Source of the DNA: an uncultured Bacteroidota bacterium | Lineage (GTDB): Bacteria > Bacteroidota > Bacteroidia > Chitinophagales > Chitinophagaceae | Assembly: GCA_903912405.1 (NCBI GenBank) | Contig: CAIWHF010000263.1 | Span: 1 to 11,880, forward strand | DNA: 11,880 bases | Direction of reading: 5' to 3' | Part shown: one piece after another, positions 1 through 7,458 of the stretch | Layout: each line of letters starts with the position of its first letter | Position numbering within the stretch: position 1 is the first letter of the stretch | Translations under genes and position numbers: made by a program | The notes under the pieces: model-generated | What the model saw: the letters and a program-made list of their open reading frames with translations, nothing else | What the model was told of the DNA's origin: nothing | Database searches by the model: none

Positions 1-311
1 TCGAAACTATGCCCACCGTAACAAACCGTTGCTTTATACGGTGTTTTCATTTGTTTCCATACCTCAAAAATTTGCATGGCCAATTCTCTCGATGGCGTTA
101 GTATCAAACATTGTACCGCTTTCAATTCGGGGTTTATTGCAGCTAACAAGGGCACTAAAAAACCAAGCGTTTTCCCAGAACCCGTAGGTGCTATCAGCAT
201 TAAAGACGAATGCTTGGCGCAGGCTGCATGCATTGTTTGCTGCATTTCGTTAAATGCATCTAATTGAAGTGCTTGCAACAATTGCTTTTGAGAAAGGGGC
301 GATTGGTTCAT
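1..311 (-). CDS. DEAD-box RNA helicase, N-terminal part (runs off left edge)
   Basis: The minus strand is open from an ATG at 311-309 to the window edge, giving 103 codons. The translation holds the first landmarks of a superfamily 2 DEAD-box helicase. There is a weak Q-motif-like stretch (F20 followed by NEMQQ), a Walker A/motif I APTGSGKT at residues 41-48, motif Ia TPSRELA at 72-78, and the GG motif at 99-100 in CYGGH. DEAD-box proteins unwind or remodel RNA using ATP, typically in ribosome assembly or mRNA turnover. The CYGGH form resembles a helicase group I recall from Bacteroidota rather than the RhlE/CsdA type, but the DEAD motif and RecA2 domain lie outside the window, so the subfamily is not settled. 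It is transcribed divergently from the DUF1835 gene. Confidence 0.88.
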   Translation of the reverse strand, partial: MNQSPLSQKQLLQALQLDAFNEMQQTMHAACAKHSSLMLIAPTGSGKTLGFLVPLLAAINPELKAVQCLILTPSRELAMQIFEVWKQMKTPYKATVCYGGHSF

Positions 312-315
312 TTGG

Positions 316-323
316 CAAAGTTA
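316..323 (-). promoter_or_regulatory. possible -7 element of the helicase gene
   Basis: On the minus strand this reads TAACTTTG, an exact match to the Bacteroidota -7 consensus TAnnTTTG. It ends only four bases before the helicase ATG, so transcription would begin at or next to the start codon and give a leaderless or nearly leaderless mRNA. I see no good TTG -33 element at the expected spacing, so this may be chance. Confidence 0.3.
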
Positions 324-416
324 GTTTTTTAAACCCTAAGAACCTTCGAAAAGCTGCGGATAAAATAGAAAGTTTCAGTTTAAAAAATTAATTTTACCTA
401 ATTGAATCAAGAAATC

Positions 417-1238
417 ATGAAATATCATTTTGTTTTAGGAGAAGAAGCGGCAACACCAATTATAGAAGCAATTAGTTTGGACGAACAATTGCAAGGAAAT
501 GTTTGTGTATTGAAAGACCAATTAAATATTGGCCCATTAAGTAAAGCGGAAGAAGATACTTCTTTTGCAGATACGAGAAACAACTATTGGAAATCGCTTA
601 AGCAAAACGATAAAAACGAACTCACCATTGAAGACCTCGCATTAGTGCTCGATGCTTCTAAGGAGTTATTTGCAGACGAACATGCACAAGCATGGTTTTG
701 GATGGCGCCAACAGCTGCCAACATTTGCGCATACTACTGGTTGCTTTCTTATTTTCAAAAACACCCCAATCGTTTTTACATTATCAATATTGCGGGATTA
801 CCTTTTCTAAATACCGACGGTAAAGTTTTTTATCCAAAAAGCTTTGCAGAGGTTAGCGCTAAAGAAATTATTAAAGCAAAAAAACTAGCGCGCCCAGTTA
901 CGCCTTCAGAAATAGAAATGGATACGGAGGAATGGAAAAAAATCGTAGCTGAAGAAGCACCTATTCGCTTCCATGATGGCGGCAAAAAAATCATTCAAAA
1001 ACCAGCAAATCATTATGATAGTTTGCTTACTAATACTTGTACTACTCAATTTCAAAAAGCGCACAAAGTCATCCAAAACATAATAAGCAAGAACACCCTA
1101 CAGGTTGGAGAAGCCTATTTAATGGGACGAATTCGTATTTTAAACGAACAACATCAACTTATTATTCAAGGAGATGCCTCAAAATCGGCAAGAGATTTTG
1201 AAATAAAATTACCAGGGGAAGCTATTCCATTATTGTAA
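417..1238 (+). CDS. DUF1835/DUF3658 domain protein, function unknown
   Basis: This is a 273-residue soluble protein with no signal peptide or membrane segment. The N-terminus (MKYHFVLGEEAATPI, then VCVLKDQLNIGPLS and, further on, a DTRNNYW stretch) matches the DUF1835 pattern. In that family an HFVxG strand is followed by a short acidic/hydrophobic stretch and a 'xxGPLS' turn. The C-terminal third (about residues 175-270) fits the DUF3658 domain that usually accompanies it. No biochemical role is established that I can name, and no catalytic motif is obvious. I chose the ATG at 417 because the family's first strand begins immediately after it; a TTG at 402 would add five residues. Its last 9 bases overlap the 3' end of the convergent hldA-like gene. 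Confidence 0.8.
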   Translation: MKYHFVLGEEAATPIIEAISLDEQLQGNVCVLKDQLNIGPLSKAEEDTSFADTRNNYWKSLKQNDKNELTIEDLALVLDASKELFADEHAQAWFWMAPTAANICAYYWLLSYFQKHPNRFYIINIAGLPFLNTDGKVFYPKSFAEVSAKEIIKAKKLARPVTPSEIEMDTEEWKKIVAEEAPIRFHDGGKKIIQKPANHYDSLLTNTCTTQFQKAHKVIQNIISKNTLQVGEAYLMGRIRILNEQHQLIIQGDASKSARDFEIKLPGEAIPLL

Positions 1239-2225
1239 TAGTCGAGTGCATTCTGCTAATAGCGTTGCTTTATCAATAGGCACTACACCTACTTCTTCGC
1301 ATACAATACCACCAGCAATATTAGATATAGCAGCCATTATTGCAGGATCTTTTGTAATAGCATATACTAAAGCAGCAGTAGCAATTACGGTATCACCGGC
1401 TCCAGATACATCCGCTATATTTCTCCTATGACAAGGTAATAAGGCTTTCTTATTTCCATCATTATAATACACACCCTTTTCTGACAAGGTGATAAACGTA
1501 GTGCGGTGCTGCAATGTCGCAAACAAAGCTTCATGCACTGCAGTTAAACTTTGTTCATCTACGGTATCAATAGGCATATGCAACCCTTCGCGAACTTCTT
1601 TAAGATTAGGCTTGAAAATATCTACTTCTTTATACGCTAGAAAATTATTTTTCTTCGGATCAACAGCTGTTATAACTCCTATTTCTTTGCAGTGTTGGGT
1701 AATTCTGTGAATAACATTTTCTTTTAAAACCCCTTTGTTATAATCTTCAAAAATTAATACCTGAGGTTTCTCTCTTTGTAAAAATCGCAATACCATATCA
1801 ATAAACGGGTGCTCTTCTTCCACCAACAACTCGCTAGTTACTTCGTCATCTAATCGTAGCACATGTTGATTCTTACTCATCACCCGTATTTTAGAGGTCG
1901 TAGGTCGTTGTTTACTTTTCAATAATAAACTGGTATCCATACCTTGTTCGGCACATAAGGAAGCTAACAACACTCCATTCGCATCATCGCCAATTACGCT
2001 TGCAATACTTACTTTAGCACCTAGGGCTTTTAAATTTAAAGCTACATTGGCAGCGCCACCCAACCTGCTTTCTTCATGATGCAAGGCAACAATAGGCACT
2101 GGCGCTTCGGGCGAAATACGTTCTATATCACCCCACCAATACTTATCTAACATGACATCTCCAACGACCACTACATGTAAGGAATCGAATTTTGAAAACA
2201 AATCTTGAATAGCTTCCGTATGCAT
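1230..2225 (-). CDS. hldA: D-glycero-beta-D-manno-heptose-7-phosphate kinase (stand-alone HldE/RfaE domain I)
   Basis: This 331-residue PfkB-family sugar kinase phosphorylates heptose 7-phosphate at C1 on the route to ADP-heptose for lipopolysaccharide core. Visible signatures are GDVMLDKYWWGD at 22-33, SPEAPVP at 38-44 (typical of HldE kinases), the substrate-binding LGGAANVALN at 55-64, a DPKK in the central lobe, and the PfkB signature DVSGAGDT at 272-279 with catalytic Asp278. It ends where the kinase domain ends, so the nucleotidyltransferase half of E. coli HldE is absent and must be encoded elsewhere. It lies 3 bp after the permease stop codon, consistent with translation from the same mRNA. 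ATG start at 2225. Another PfkB sugar kinase specificity is possible but less likely. Confidence 0.83.
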   Translation of the reverse strand: MHTEAIQDLFSKFDSLHVVVVGDVMLDKYWWGDIERISPEAPVPIVALHHEESRLGGAANVALNLKALGAKVSIASVIGDDANGVLLASLCAEQGMDTSLLLKSKQRPTTSKIRVMSKNQHVLRLDDEVTSELLVEEEHPFIDMVLRFLQREKPQVLIFEDYNKGVLKENVIHRITQHCKEIGVITAVDPKKNNFLAYKEVDIFKPNLKEVREGLHMPIDTVDEQSLTAVHEALFATLQHRTTFITLSEKGVYYNDGNKKALLPCHRRNIADVSGAGDTVIATAALVYAITKDPAIMAAISNIAGGIVCEEVGVVPIDKATLLAECTRLLQ

Positions 2226-2228
2226 AAT

Positions 2229-3632
2229 TTATGAATGCTTTTTTTGAATAAAATAATAAATAGGCAAACCTAAAAGTACAATAAGTAAGCCACCACCTGC
2301 AAAGGTAGTTTTAGTAATTAATAATATAATACAAATACTGCTTGCTAAAAGCAAATAAACAAATGGAATAAACGGATAGCCAAATGCTTTATAAGGTCTT
2401 TCGAGATGAGGTTGTTTTTTTCGTAAAATAAAAATCCCTGCAATGGTAAGTATATAAAACAACAAGACTGTAAAAATGATAAAATCTAAGAGGTCGCCAT
2501 ATTTGCCACTTAAACATAAAAGTGAAGCCCAGATTGCTTGCATCCACAATGCTTTTTCGGGTACCCCTTTTTTATTGAGTTGTTGGGCTGCTTTCAAAAA
2601 CATGCCATCTTGCGCCATGGTATAATAAACTCGTGCACCAGATAATATTAAACCATTATTGCAACCAAAAGTAGATATCATAATCATAACAGCAATAATA
2701 GTAGTGCCGGCACTGCCAAAAATTTTCATGGCAGCAGCTAGTGCTACTCGCTGATCTGGCGCATGGGCAATTTCTTGAATACTCAGAACATTTAAATACA
2801 TAATGTTCATACTGAGGTATAAAAAAGTAACGAGTACGGTGCCAATCAATAAACTCAGGCCAATATTACGTTCTGGCTTTTTTATCTCTGCAGCAATGAA
2901 GGTTACGTTATTCCATGCATCACTCGAAAATAACGCACCCACCATAGCGGTACCAATTGCCAATACGAGTGTTTTCCCTTGTAATAATGCATGGCTAATC
3001 TGCGAGGTGGTATCAGCAATGGAGAAGGCTGTCCAAGCGTGTTGCCAATTCATTTGCCATACCGCATGACCTGCCCATAAACCACAAACTACCAATAATA
3101 CGATAGCCGCAATTTTGGCTAAGGTAAAAATAGATTGTATCCATTTGCTACCATTCACACCTTGCGTATTGATAAAGGTTAATAGTAGAATTAAACCAAT
3201 AGCTAATAGTTGAGATGCCTTTATACTAATAGTACCTATTGAAAGGAGTACGTGTTGCTCTCCTAAAGATGGATATAAATAAGCTGCGAATTTAGCGAAG
3301 GCAACACCTACGGCAGCAATAGTGCCGGTTTGTATAACGGCAAAAAAAGACCAGCCATATAAGAAGCCAAATAACTTGCCATAAGCTTCTCTTAAATACA
3401 CATACTGGCCACCCGCTTTGGGATACATGCCGCTCAGCTCTCCATAACTCAATGCAGCAGCAAGGGTTATAAAACCAGAAAGCAGCCAAACTACAAGTAG
3501 CCAAGCTGCACTTCCAATATGTTGAACGATATCTGTACTTACAATAAATATTCCGGAGCCAATCATAGAGCCTACAACAAGTAGCACTCCATCTAGCAAA
3601 CTTAACGAACGTTTAAATGAATTAGTTTCCAA
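2229..3632 (-). CDS. APC-superfamily amino-acid permease (LAT-like)
   Basis: The product is 467 residues and very hydrophobic, with about twelve predicted membrane spans, the usual size and topology of the amino acid-polyamine-organocation superfamily. The APC signature GSMIGSGIF occupies residues 21-29 in the first span, breaking the helix where substrate amino and carboxyl groups bind. A conserved loop, GELSGMYPKAGGQYVYL, lies at 64-80. The pattern resembles L-type amino-acid exchangers and SteT-like permeases. The substrate cannot be read from sequence. It sits 23 bp after the OmpH-like gene and 3 bp before the heptose kinase gene, so it is probably the middle gene of a three-gene transcript. 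No functional link with its neighbours is evident. Confidence 0.87.
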   Translation of the reverse strand: METNSFKRSLSLLDGVLLVVGSMIGSGIFIVSTDIVQHIGSAAWLLVVWLLSGFITLAAALSYGELSGMYPKAGGQYVYLREAYGKLFGFLYGWSFFAVIQTGTIAAVGVAFAKFAAYLYPSLGEQHVLLSIGTISIKASQLLAIGLILLLTFINTQGVNGSKWIQSIFTLAKIAAIVLLVVCGLWAGHAVWQMNWQHAWTAFSIADTTSQISHALLQGKTLVLAIGTAMVGALFSSDAWNNVTFIAAEIKKPERNIGLSLLIGTVLVTFLYLSMNIMYLNVLSIQEIAHAPDQRVALAAAMKIFGSAGTTIIAVMIMISTFGCNNGLILSGARVYYTMAQDGMFLKAAQQLNKKGVPEKALWMQAIWASLLCLSGKYGDLLDFIIFTVLLFYILTIAGIFILRKKQPHLERPYKAFGYPFIPFVYLLLASSICIILLITKTTFAGGGLLIVLLGLPIYYFIQKKHS

Positions 3633-3655
3633 ATAAATAGATTTAGAATGCTAAT

Positions 3656-4261
3656 TTACTTTTTTTTCTGTTCGTTTTTATACATTTCATTTAAAGCTTC
3701 TACCACATCGTTGGTAATATCTAATTGTTTATTAGCCCAAAGGATAGAACCACCTTTGGCATAAGACAATATATAATCGAAGCCTCTGTCTTTATTATAC
3801 TCTTCTAGTAACTTATCTAAGCTAGCTTGAAAATCTTTATTAAACGCTTCTTGATCTTTAATCAATTGTTGAGAAAGTGTTTGGCGTCTGAGTTCTAAAG
3901 ATTGTTGCATTTGATACAAACGTTTTTGCGCTGCTTCGCCTTCTGTTTGTGATAAGCTTCCTGCTTGCGCTCTTTTTTGCAAGGACTCGTAGTCACTTTG
4001 CATTTTCTTTGCTGAAGTTTCTAACTCCGCTTCTGCCGCTGCTTGGCGTTTTGTAAATTCTTCCTTTTTTACTTTATACAATTCGTATTTGTTTTGCAAG
4101 GTATCAATATCGATATAAGCAATACGACCTCCGCCTTTTACAGGAGAAGCAAAGGGTGTTTTAGTTTTGCAAGCATCTTTTTTATTAGAAAATTGCATGG
4201 CAAATAAAACAGTAACGCCAATAAATGCTAATACACTTAAAATAGTACTAATTGTTTTCAT
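3656..4261 (-). CDS. OmpH/Skp-family periplasmic chaperone-like protein
   Basis: This 201-residue protein begins with a hydrophobic segment (about residues 5-24) that could be an uncleaved anchor or a signal peptide; no lipobox is seen. After a short linker comes the OmpH family opening strand GRIAYIDIDTLQNKY (about 46-60). A long charged, Gln/Lys/Glu-rich region at about 60-155 is very likely the coiled-coil 'tentacles' of Skp. A closing strand FDYILSYAKGGSILWANKQLDITNDVV and a lysine-rich tail follow. Skp-type proteins hold unfolded outer-membrane proteins in the periplasm. Bacteroidota carry several OmpH paralogues, so I do not assign a symbol. It is first in the putative ompH-permease-hldA transcript and lies behind the tonB terminator. 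Confidence 0.85.
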   Translation of the reverse strand: MKTISTILSVLAFIGVTVLFAMQFSNKKDACKTKTPFASPVKGGGRIAYIDIDTLQNKYELYKVKKEEFTKRQAAAEAELETSAKKMQSDYESLQKRAQAGSLSQTEGEAAQKRLYQMQQSLELRRQTLSQQLIKDQEAFNKDFQASLDKLLEEYNKDRGFDYILSYAKGGSILWANKQLDITNDVVEALNEMYKNEQKKK

Positions 4262-4287
4262 AAAATTGGTTTATAGTTGATAGGGCA

Positions 4288-4314
4288 CAAAAATAACATT
4301 CTAATTGGAGCAAA
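4288..4314 (-). promoter_or_regulatory. candidate promoter of the ompH-permease-hldA run
   Basis: On the minus strand a perfect -7 match TATTTTTG lies at 4295-4288, about 27 bp before the OmpH-like start codon. A TTTG at 4314-4311 lies upstream, but the spacer is only 15 bp, shorter than the usual 18-21 bp, so the -33 assignment is uncertain. The tonB terminator just upstream supports an independent promoter here. Confidence 0.45.
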
Positions 4315-4343
4315 CACGTATAAAAAACCTTAATAAAAGTTAA

Positions 4344-4369
4344 AAAAGCGGCTCCAAGGAGCCGCTTTT
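4344..4369 (-). terminator. intrinsic terminator of exbB-exbD-exbD-tonB
   Basis: The core is a perfect inverted repeat, AAGCGGCTCC / GGAGCCGCTT, with a two-base centre (in practice a four-base loop). AT pairs extend it to 12 bp. On the minus strand it follows the tonB stop by about 25 bases and is followed directly by a run of Ts (GCTTTTTTAA). On the plus strand the T-run is shorter and broken, so the working direction is minus. Confidence 0.9.
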
Positions 4370-4394
4370 ATTAAAAACTAAAACTATTTAAAGC

Positions 4395-5222
4395 TTATTC
4401 AATACTTACCGTAATAGGTAAGGTAAAGATTACGGGAACTGCTTTACCATTTTGTTTACCCGCTTTCCATTTTGGAAAACTTCTAACAATACGAAGCGCT
4501 TCCTCATCTAAACCATAACCAACGCCACGTACCAATTTTACATCAGAGATACTTCCTTCGCTATCTACGATAAAACGAACCGTAACACGTGCCAGATCTT
4601 GACCAGATTCTCTAGCTGCATCCGATACTCTGAAGTGCTTTTGAATATAGTCGGTCATAGCTTTTTCGCCACCCGGAAATTCTGGCATTTGCTCTACCCA
4701 GGTTACCGGAGCAGGAGGTGCATCGCTTACCACACCATTAGAAGGACCATCGCTACCGTCACCCGGAGGGGTAATAGCATTAATGTCACCAGGGCCTTCG
4801 TTTTTGGTTTCCGGACCAGCAGCAGCTGTTTTTAATTCCTCTTTAGTTGGTGGCGGATCTACCACTTCTTCGTCTTTAACAACTTCAGGAGGTGTAAATT
4901 TCACCGTAGGGCGTGGAGGTGCTGGTGGCATTTTAGGTGGTGGTGGCGGTTCTGGTTTTTTAGGATCCAATGGTGGTGGTTCCTTCATCACCAATTCGCG
5001 CTTACTTGTTTTGGGTGCTTCTAAATTCTCTACCACTCCAGAAATTAGTCGGATAACTAAAGGAATAGCAACTAAAAGAAACATAATAGCCAAAACAATA
5101 CCAGCCGCTCTTTTAGCACGAACAGGATATTGTTTCCTAAGTTCGTAGCTACCATAAAGCTTATTTCTACCATCAAAGATGATATCGATATAGTCGCTAT
5201 TTAATATTTTATTAATGTCCAT
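4395..5222 (-). CDS. tonB: TonB family energy transducer
   Basis: This 275-residue protein transmits proton-motive force from ExbB/ExbD in the inner membrane to TonB-dependent receptors in the outer membrane. In order it has: a cytoplasmic N-terminus of about 38 residues with the Bacteroidota-type pattern IIFDGRNKLYGSYELRK (14-30); one membrane span at about 40-60; a Pro-rich and charged periplasmic spacer at about 82-130 (runs such as EPPPPPKMPP); a Gly/Asn/Pro linker; and a C-terminal TonB domain at about 176-275. The last contains MPEFPGGEKAM, the VRFIVDSEGSISDVKLVRG strand pair, and FPKWKAGKQNGKAVPV. It is the last gene of the exb operon, 32 bp after the second exbD, and is followed by a strong terminator. 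ATG start at 5222. Confidence 0.95.
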   Translation of the reverse strand: MDINKILNSDYIDIIFDGRNKLYGSYELRKQYPVRAKRAAGIVLAIMFLLVAIPLVIRLISGVVENLEAPKTSKRELVMKEPPPLDPKKPEPPPPPKMPPAPPRPTVKFTPPEVVKDEEVVDPPPTKEELKTAAAGPETKNEGPGDINAITPPGDGSDGPSNGVVSDAPPAPVTWVEQMPEFPGGEKAMTDYIQKHFRVSDAARESGQDLARVTVRFIVDSEGSISDVKLVRGVGYGLDEEALRIVRSFPKWKAGKQNGKAVPVIFTLPITVSIE

Positions 5223-5254
5223 TTTAAATTTATTAATTTGTTGAGCAAACTGTA

Positions 5255-5842
5255 CTAAGGTTGTTTAGCATCGGCTTCTGGCACTGCCAAAAACTCTAGT
5301 TCAACTGGAGAAATATCAACGATAGCGAACACAGGCACTTCATTAATATTCATTTCATCCAACATATCAACCATGTCTTTATAGGTGCTATTGGGTGTTG
5401 CTTTAATTAATATAGCAACATTGTCTTTGGCGCCTAATTCACCGCTTGCCTTTCGTTGTGCTACTTCTTTCATTTTAGCGATGATAATATCTCTAATACC
5501 ACCGTTTGGTTTGAAATACGTAGTTTTAATAGTTGGCGGAGCTGTTTCAGTTGGTATACCGGTATAATAATATACACGGTGATGACTACCTAGTAATACT
5601 GTTAGTGCACATGATTCCTTTAATTGTTGATTTTTAACCTGTTGGTTAGGATCTTTAAAAGGCATATTAATTTCCATACTTTTTGGTTTAGACATAGTAG
5701 TCGTAAACATGAAGAAGGTAATTAATAAAAAACCTAAATCCACCATCGGCGTCATATCTACACGGGTAGATCCTTTTTTTGCTTTCTTGACCCCGGGGCC
5801 TTTCTTATGCCCCCCTTTGTCGGAGACGTCCATTTCAGCCAT
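5255..5842 (-). CDS. exbD: ExbD/TolR biopolymer transport protein (second paralogue)
   Basis: This 195-residue protein has a Lys/Gly-rich cytoplasmic N-terminus, then the ExbD signature TRVDMTPMVDLGFLLITFF. Asp35 lies at the start of its single membrane span and corresponds to the proton-carrying Asp25 of E. coli ExbD. The rest is periplasmic and ends in the typical ExbD fold with VAILIKATPNSTYKDMVDML. ExbD forms the ion channel inside the ExbB pentamer. It is longer than E. coli ExbD (about 140 residues); the extra length lies between the membrane span and the C-terminal fold. It is 27 bp downstream of the first exbD and 32 bp upstream of tonB. It has clearly diverged from its upstream copy and is not a recent duplicate. 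Confidence 0.93.
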   Translation of the reverse strand: MAEMDVSDKGGHKKGPGVKKAKKGSTRVDMTPMVDLGFLLITFFMFTTTMSKPKSMEINMPFKDPNQQVKNQQLKESCALTVLLGSHHRVYYYTGIPTETAPPTIKTTYFKPNGGIRDIIIAKMKEVAQRKASGELGAKDNVAILIKATPNSTYKDMVDMLDEMNINEVPVFAIVDISPVELEFLAVPEADAKQP

Positions 5843-5869
5843 GGTATATTATTTTAATTCGTTTATAAA

Positions 5870-6523
5870 TTATTTTTTAGCTGTTGATGATTCGAACGCT
5901 GCAGTACCTTGAGGTATTGCTTCTAAATCGGTCAACAAATTAAATCGGTATATGCTTAAGCCAGCAAACGTAGATAAGATATTTTTAATAACAGGATAAG
6001 CGGTTTTGCTATCTGCTTTAATAAATATGCGTAAGTTAGGATTTACATAGCGTGCTTCATTTACCCACACAGCAAATTCGTTTGCTGTATTTGCCGATGA
6101 AGAATCTAAAGGAATACCTGCTACGGTTTTATCCATTTGTTTTTGTTGGCCAGGAGTAGCTGCTAAATAAGATTTCAATTCATTGAAAGGCACCCCTACA
6201 GAAGAACCATATTTGAATTTAGTAATCTCTTCAGGCGTTAAATCTAAACCTCTAGAAGCATTAATACTATTGATCATTTCCTCGCGTTTGCTTTGATTGT
6301 CGATAGAGAAGAACAAGCGTCCGTTCTCATCAACAGTAATCAACATTACATTAGCATCAGGCTGCGGAATGTCAGAAATAGATGAAGGCGTTTTTACAAC
6401 CACGGGCTCATCTGGCTTAAACTTGGTAGCCAACATGAAAAAGGTAAGTAGCAAAAAGGCAACATCACACATAGCCGTCATATCGACTACGGTACTCTTG
6501 CGTGGTATTTTTACTTTTGGCAT
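5870..6523 (-). CDS. exbD: ExbD/TolR biopolymer transport protein (first paralogue)
   Basis: This 217-residue ExbD family member has a short basic N-terminus (MPKVKIPRKS), then STVVDMTAMCDVAFLLLTFF. Asp20 at the membrane boundary is the expected proton-relay residue. The periplasmic part carries an insertion of several tens of residues (about 60-140) before the closing ExbD fold, which includes LRIFIKADSKTAYPVIKNIL. Its partner is the ExbB encoded 72 bp upstream. Together with the next gene it gives two non-identical ExbD subunits, a common Bacteroidota arrangement. Both keep the catalytic Asp, so neither looks degenerate. Two ExbDs per ExbB pentamer are expected from known structures, so a heterodimer is an attractive inference, though not shown here. 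Confidence 0.92.
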   Translation of the reverse strand: MPKVKIPRKSTVVDMTAMCDVAFLLLTFFMLATKFKPDEPVVVKTPSSISDIPQPDANVMLITVDENGRLFFSIDNQSKREEMINSINASRGLDLTPEEITKFKYGSSVGVPFNELKSYLAATPGQQKQMDKTVAGIPLDSSSANTANEFAVWVNEARYVNPNLRIFIKADSKTAYPVIKNILSTFAGLSIYRFNLLTDLEAIPQGTAAFESSTAKK

Positions 6524-6595
6524 GGTTTATACGTTCTATTTTAATTAAGACACAAAAAAAATTCAATTCCACAATGAAGGGAATAAATTTATTGC

Positions 6596-7405
6596 TTATT
6601 TATAATTAGCAACAAAGCTTTGTGTTAATGTAAAACCACTCTCATCAATAGAATACGTAACACCATCGATCATCGTTGTAAAGAAGTTATAACCAATGAT
6701 AGCAAAGAACGATGTACCAATACCTAAAGCGGTGTTATAAAGCGCCTCAGAGATACCTGCTGCTAATGCAGAAGAATCTGGTGCTCCTGCTTGACCCATT
6801 GCATCAAATGAACGAATCATACCTAATACCGTACCTAACAAACCTAATAAAGTTGCTACGGATGCAATAGTAGATAAGAATACTAAATTCTTTTCCATCA
6901 TTGGCAATTCTAAAGCTGTTGCTTCTTCGATTTCTTTTTGAATATTAGCTACTTTTTGATCGGTATCTAATTCGGTGTTGCTGATCATTTCTTTGTATTT
7001 CGTTAATCCTGCACGCATTACATTACCTACAGAACCGCTTTGCTTGTCGCACTCAGCGATAGCAGCATCTACATTTTTGTTTGCTAAATGATATTGTACT
7101 TTTCTTACGAATTCAGCACCATCAATTTTTCCTTTTGCTTTAACGATGGTTAACGCACGCTCAATGATAAAAACGATAAGCGTCAATAAGGTACCCATCA
7201 ACATTGGTACAACTGGTCCGCCTAAATACATTTTACCTAATACGGTATCATGTCCCGCATTTTTCATTACGCCTAAGAAGAAACCCCAAGAAACCGCAAT
7301 ACATGCTACTACGATACCTAAGTTCATCATAAAATTGTTGCCATTTTTTGGCTTACCTGCATGTGATCCAGTGTTTTTTGCTGCGGCTGTTTTTACGTCT
7401 GCCAT
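6596..7405 (-). CDS. exbB: MotA/TolQ/ExbB family proton channel protein
   Basis: This 269-residue protein is the channel scaffold of the TonB energising complex. The family's core is clear: a membrane span at about 66-84, a cytoplasmic helical region at 90-170, and two C-terminal spans at about 174-197 and 222-246. The signature TLLGLLGTVLGMIRSF lies at 185-200, and SEALYNTALG lies at the start of the last span. An additional hydrophobic segment at about 28-46 would make four spans rather than the three of E. coli ExbB. Such N-terminal extensions are seen in Bacteroidota ExbB proteins as far as I recall. It is first in the operon, preceded by a strong promoter and an A-rich leader. ATG start at 7405. 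Confidence 0.95.
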   Translation of the reverse strand: MADVKTAAAKNTGSHAGKPKNGNNFMMNLGIVVACIAVSWGFFLGVMKNAGHDTVLGKMYLGGPVVPMLMGTLLTLIVFIIERALTIVKAKGKIDGAEFVRKVQYHLANKNVDAAIAECDKQSGSVGNVMRAGLTKYKEMISNTELDTDQKVANIQKEIEEATALELPMMEKNLVFLSTIASVATLLGLLGTVLGMIRSFDAMGQAGAPDSSALAAGISEALYNTALGIGTSFFAIIGYNFFTTMIDGVTYSIDESGFTLTQSFVANYK

Positions 7406-7458
7406 AATTGTTGTTTTTGTTTTTGAATAAATAGTTTTAATTAAACGAAGTTAGGTTG

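Noticed and set aside
76..267. Plus-strand frame at the left edge
   Set aside because: The minus strand encodes helicase motifs I and Ia over the same bases, so this is its shadow.
416..417. TTG at 402 as start of the DUF1835 protein
   Set aside because: The ATG at 417 is in the same frame and lies directly before the conserved first strand; TTG would only add five residues.
2803..3504. Short frames on both strands within the permease gene
   Set aside because: All are out-of-frame readings of a continuous 467-residue membrane protein with the APC signature.
4783..5148. Gly/Ser-rich 121-codon open frame on the plus strand
   Set aside because: It is the antisense of the Pro-rich spacer and membrane span of TonB; the poly-Gly runs are reverse-complemented Pro codons.
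6582..6593. 12-bp palindrome AATAAATTTATT between exbB and the first exbD
   Set aside because: Pure A/T and short; expected by chance at this base composition, with no T-run or promoter arrangement to give it meaning.
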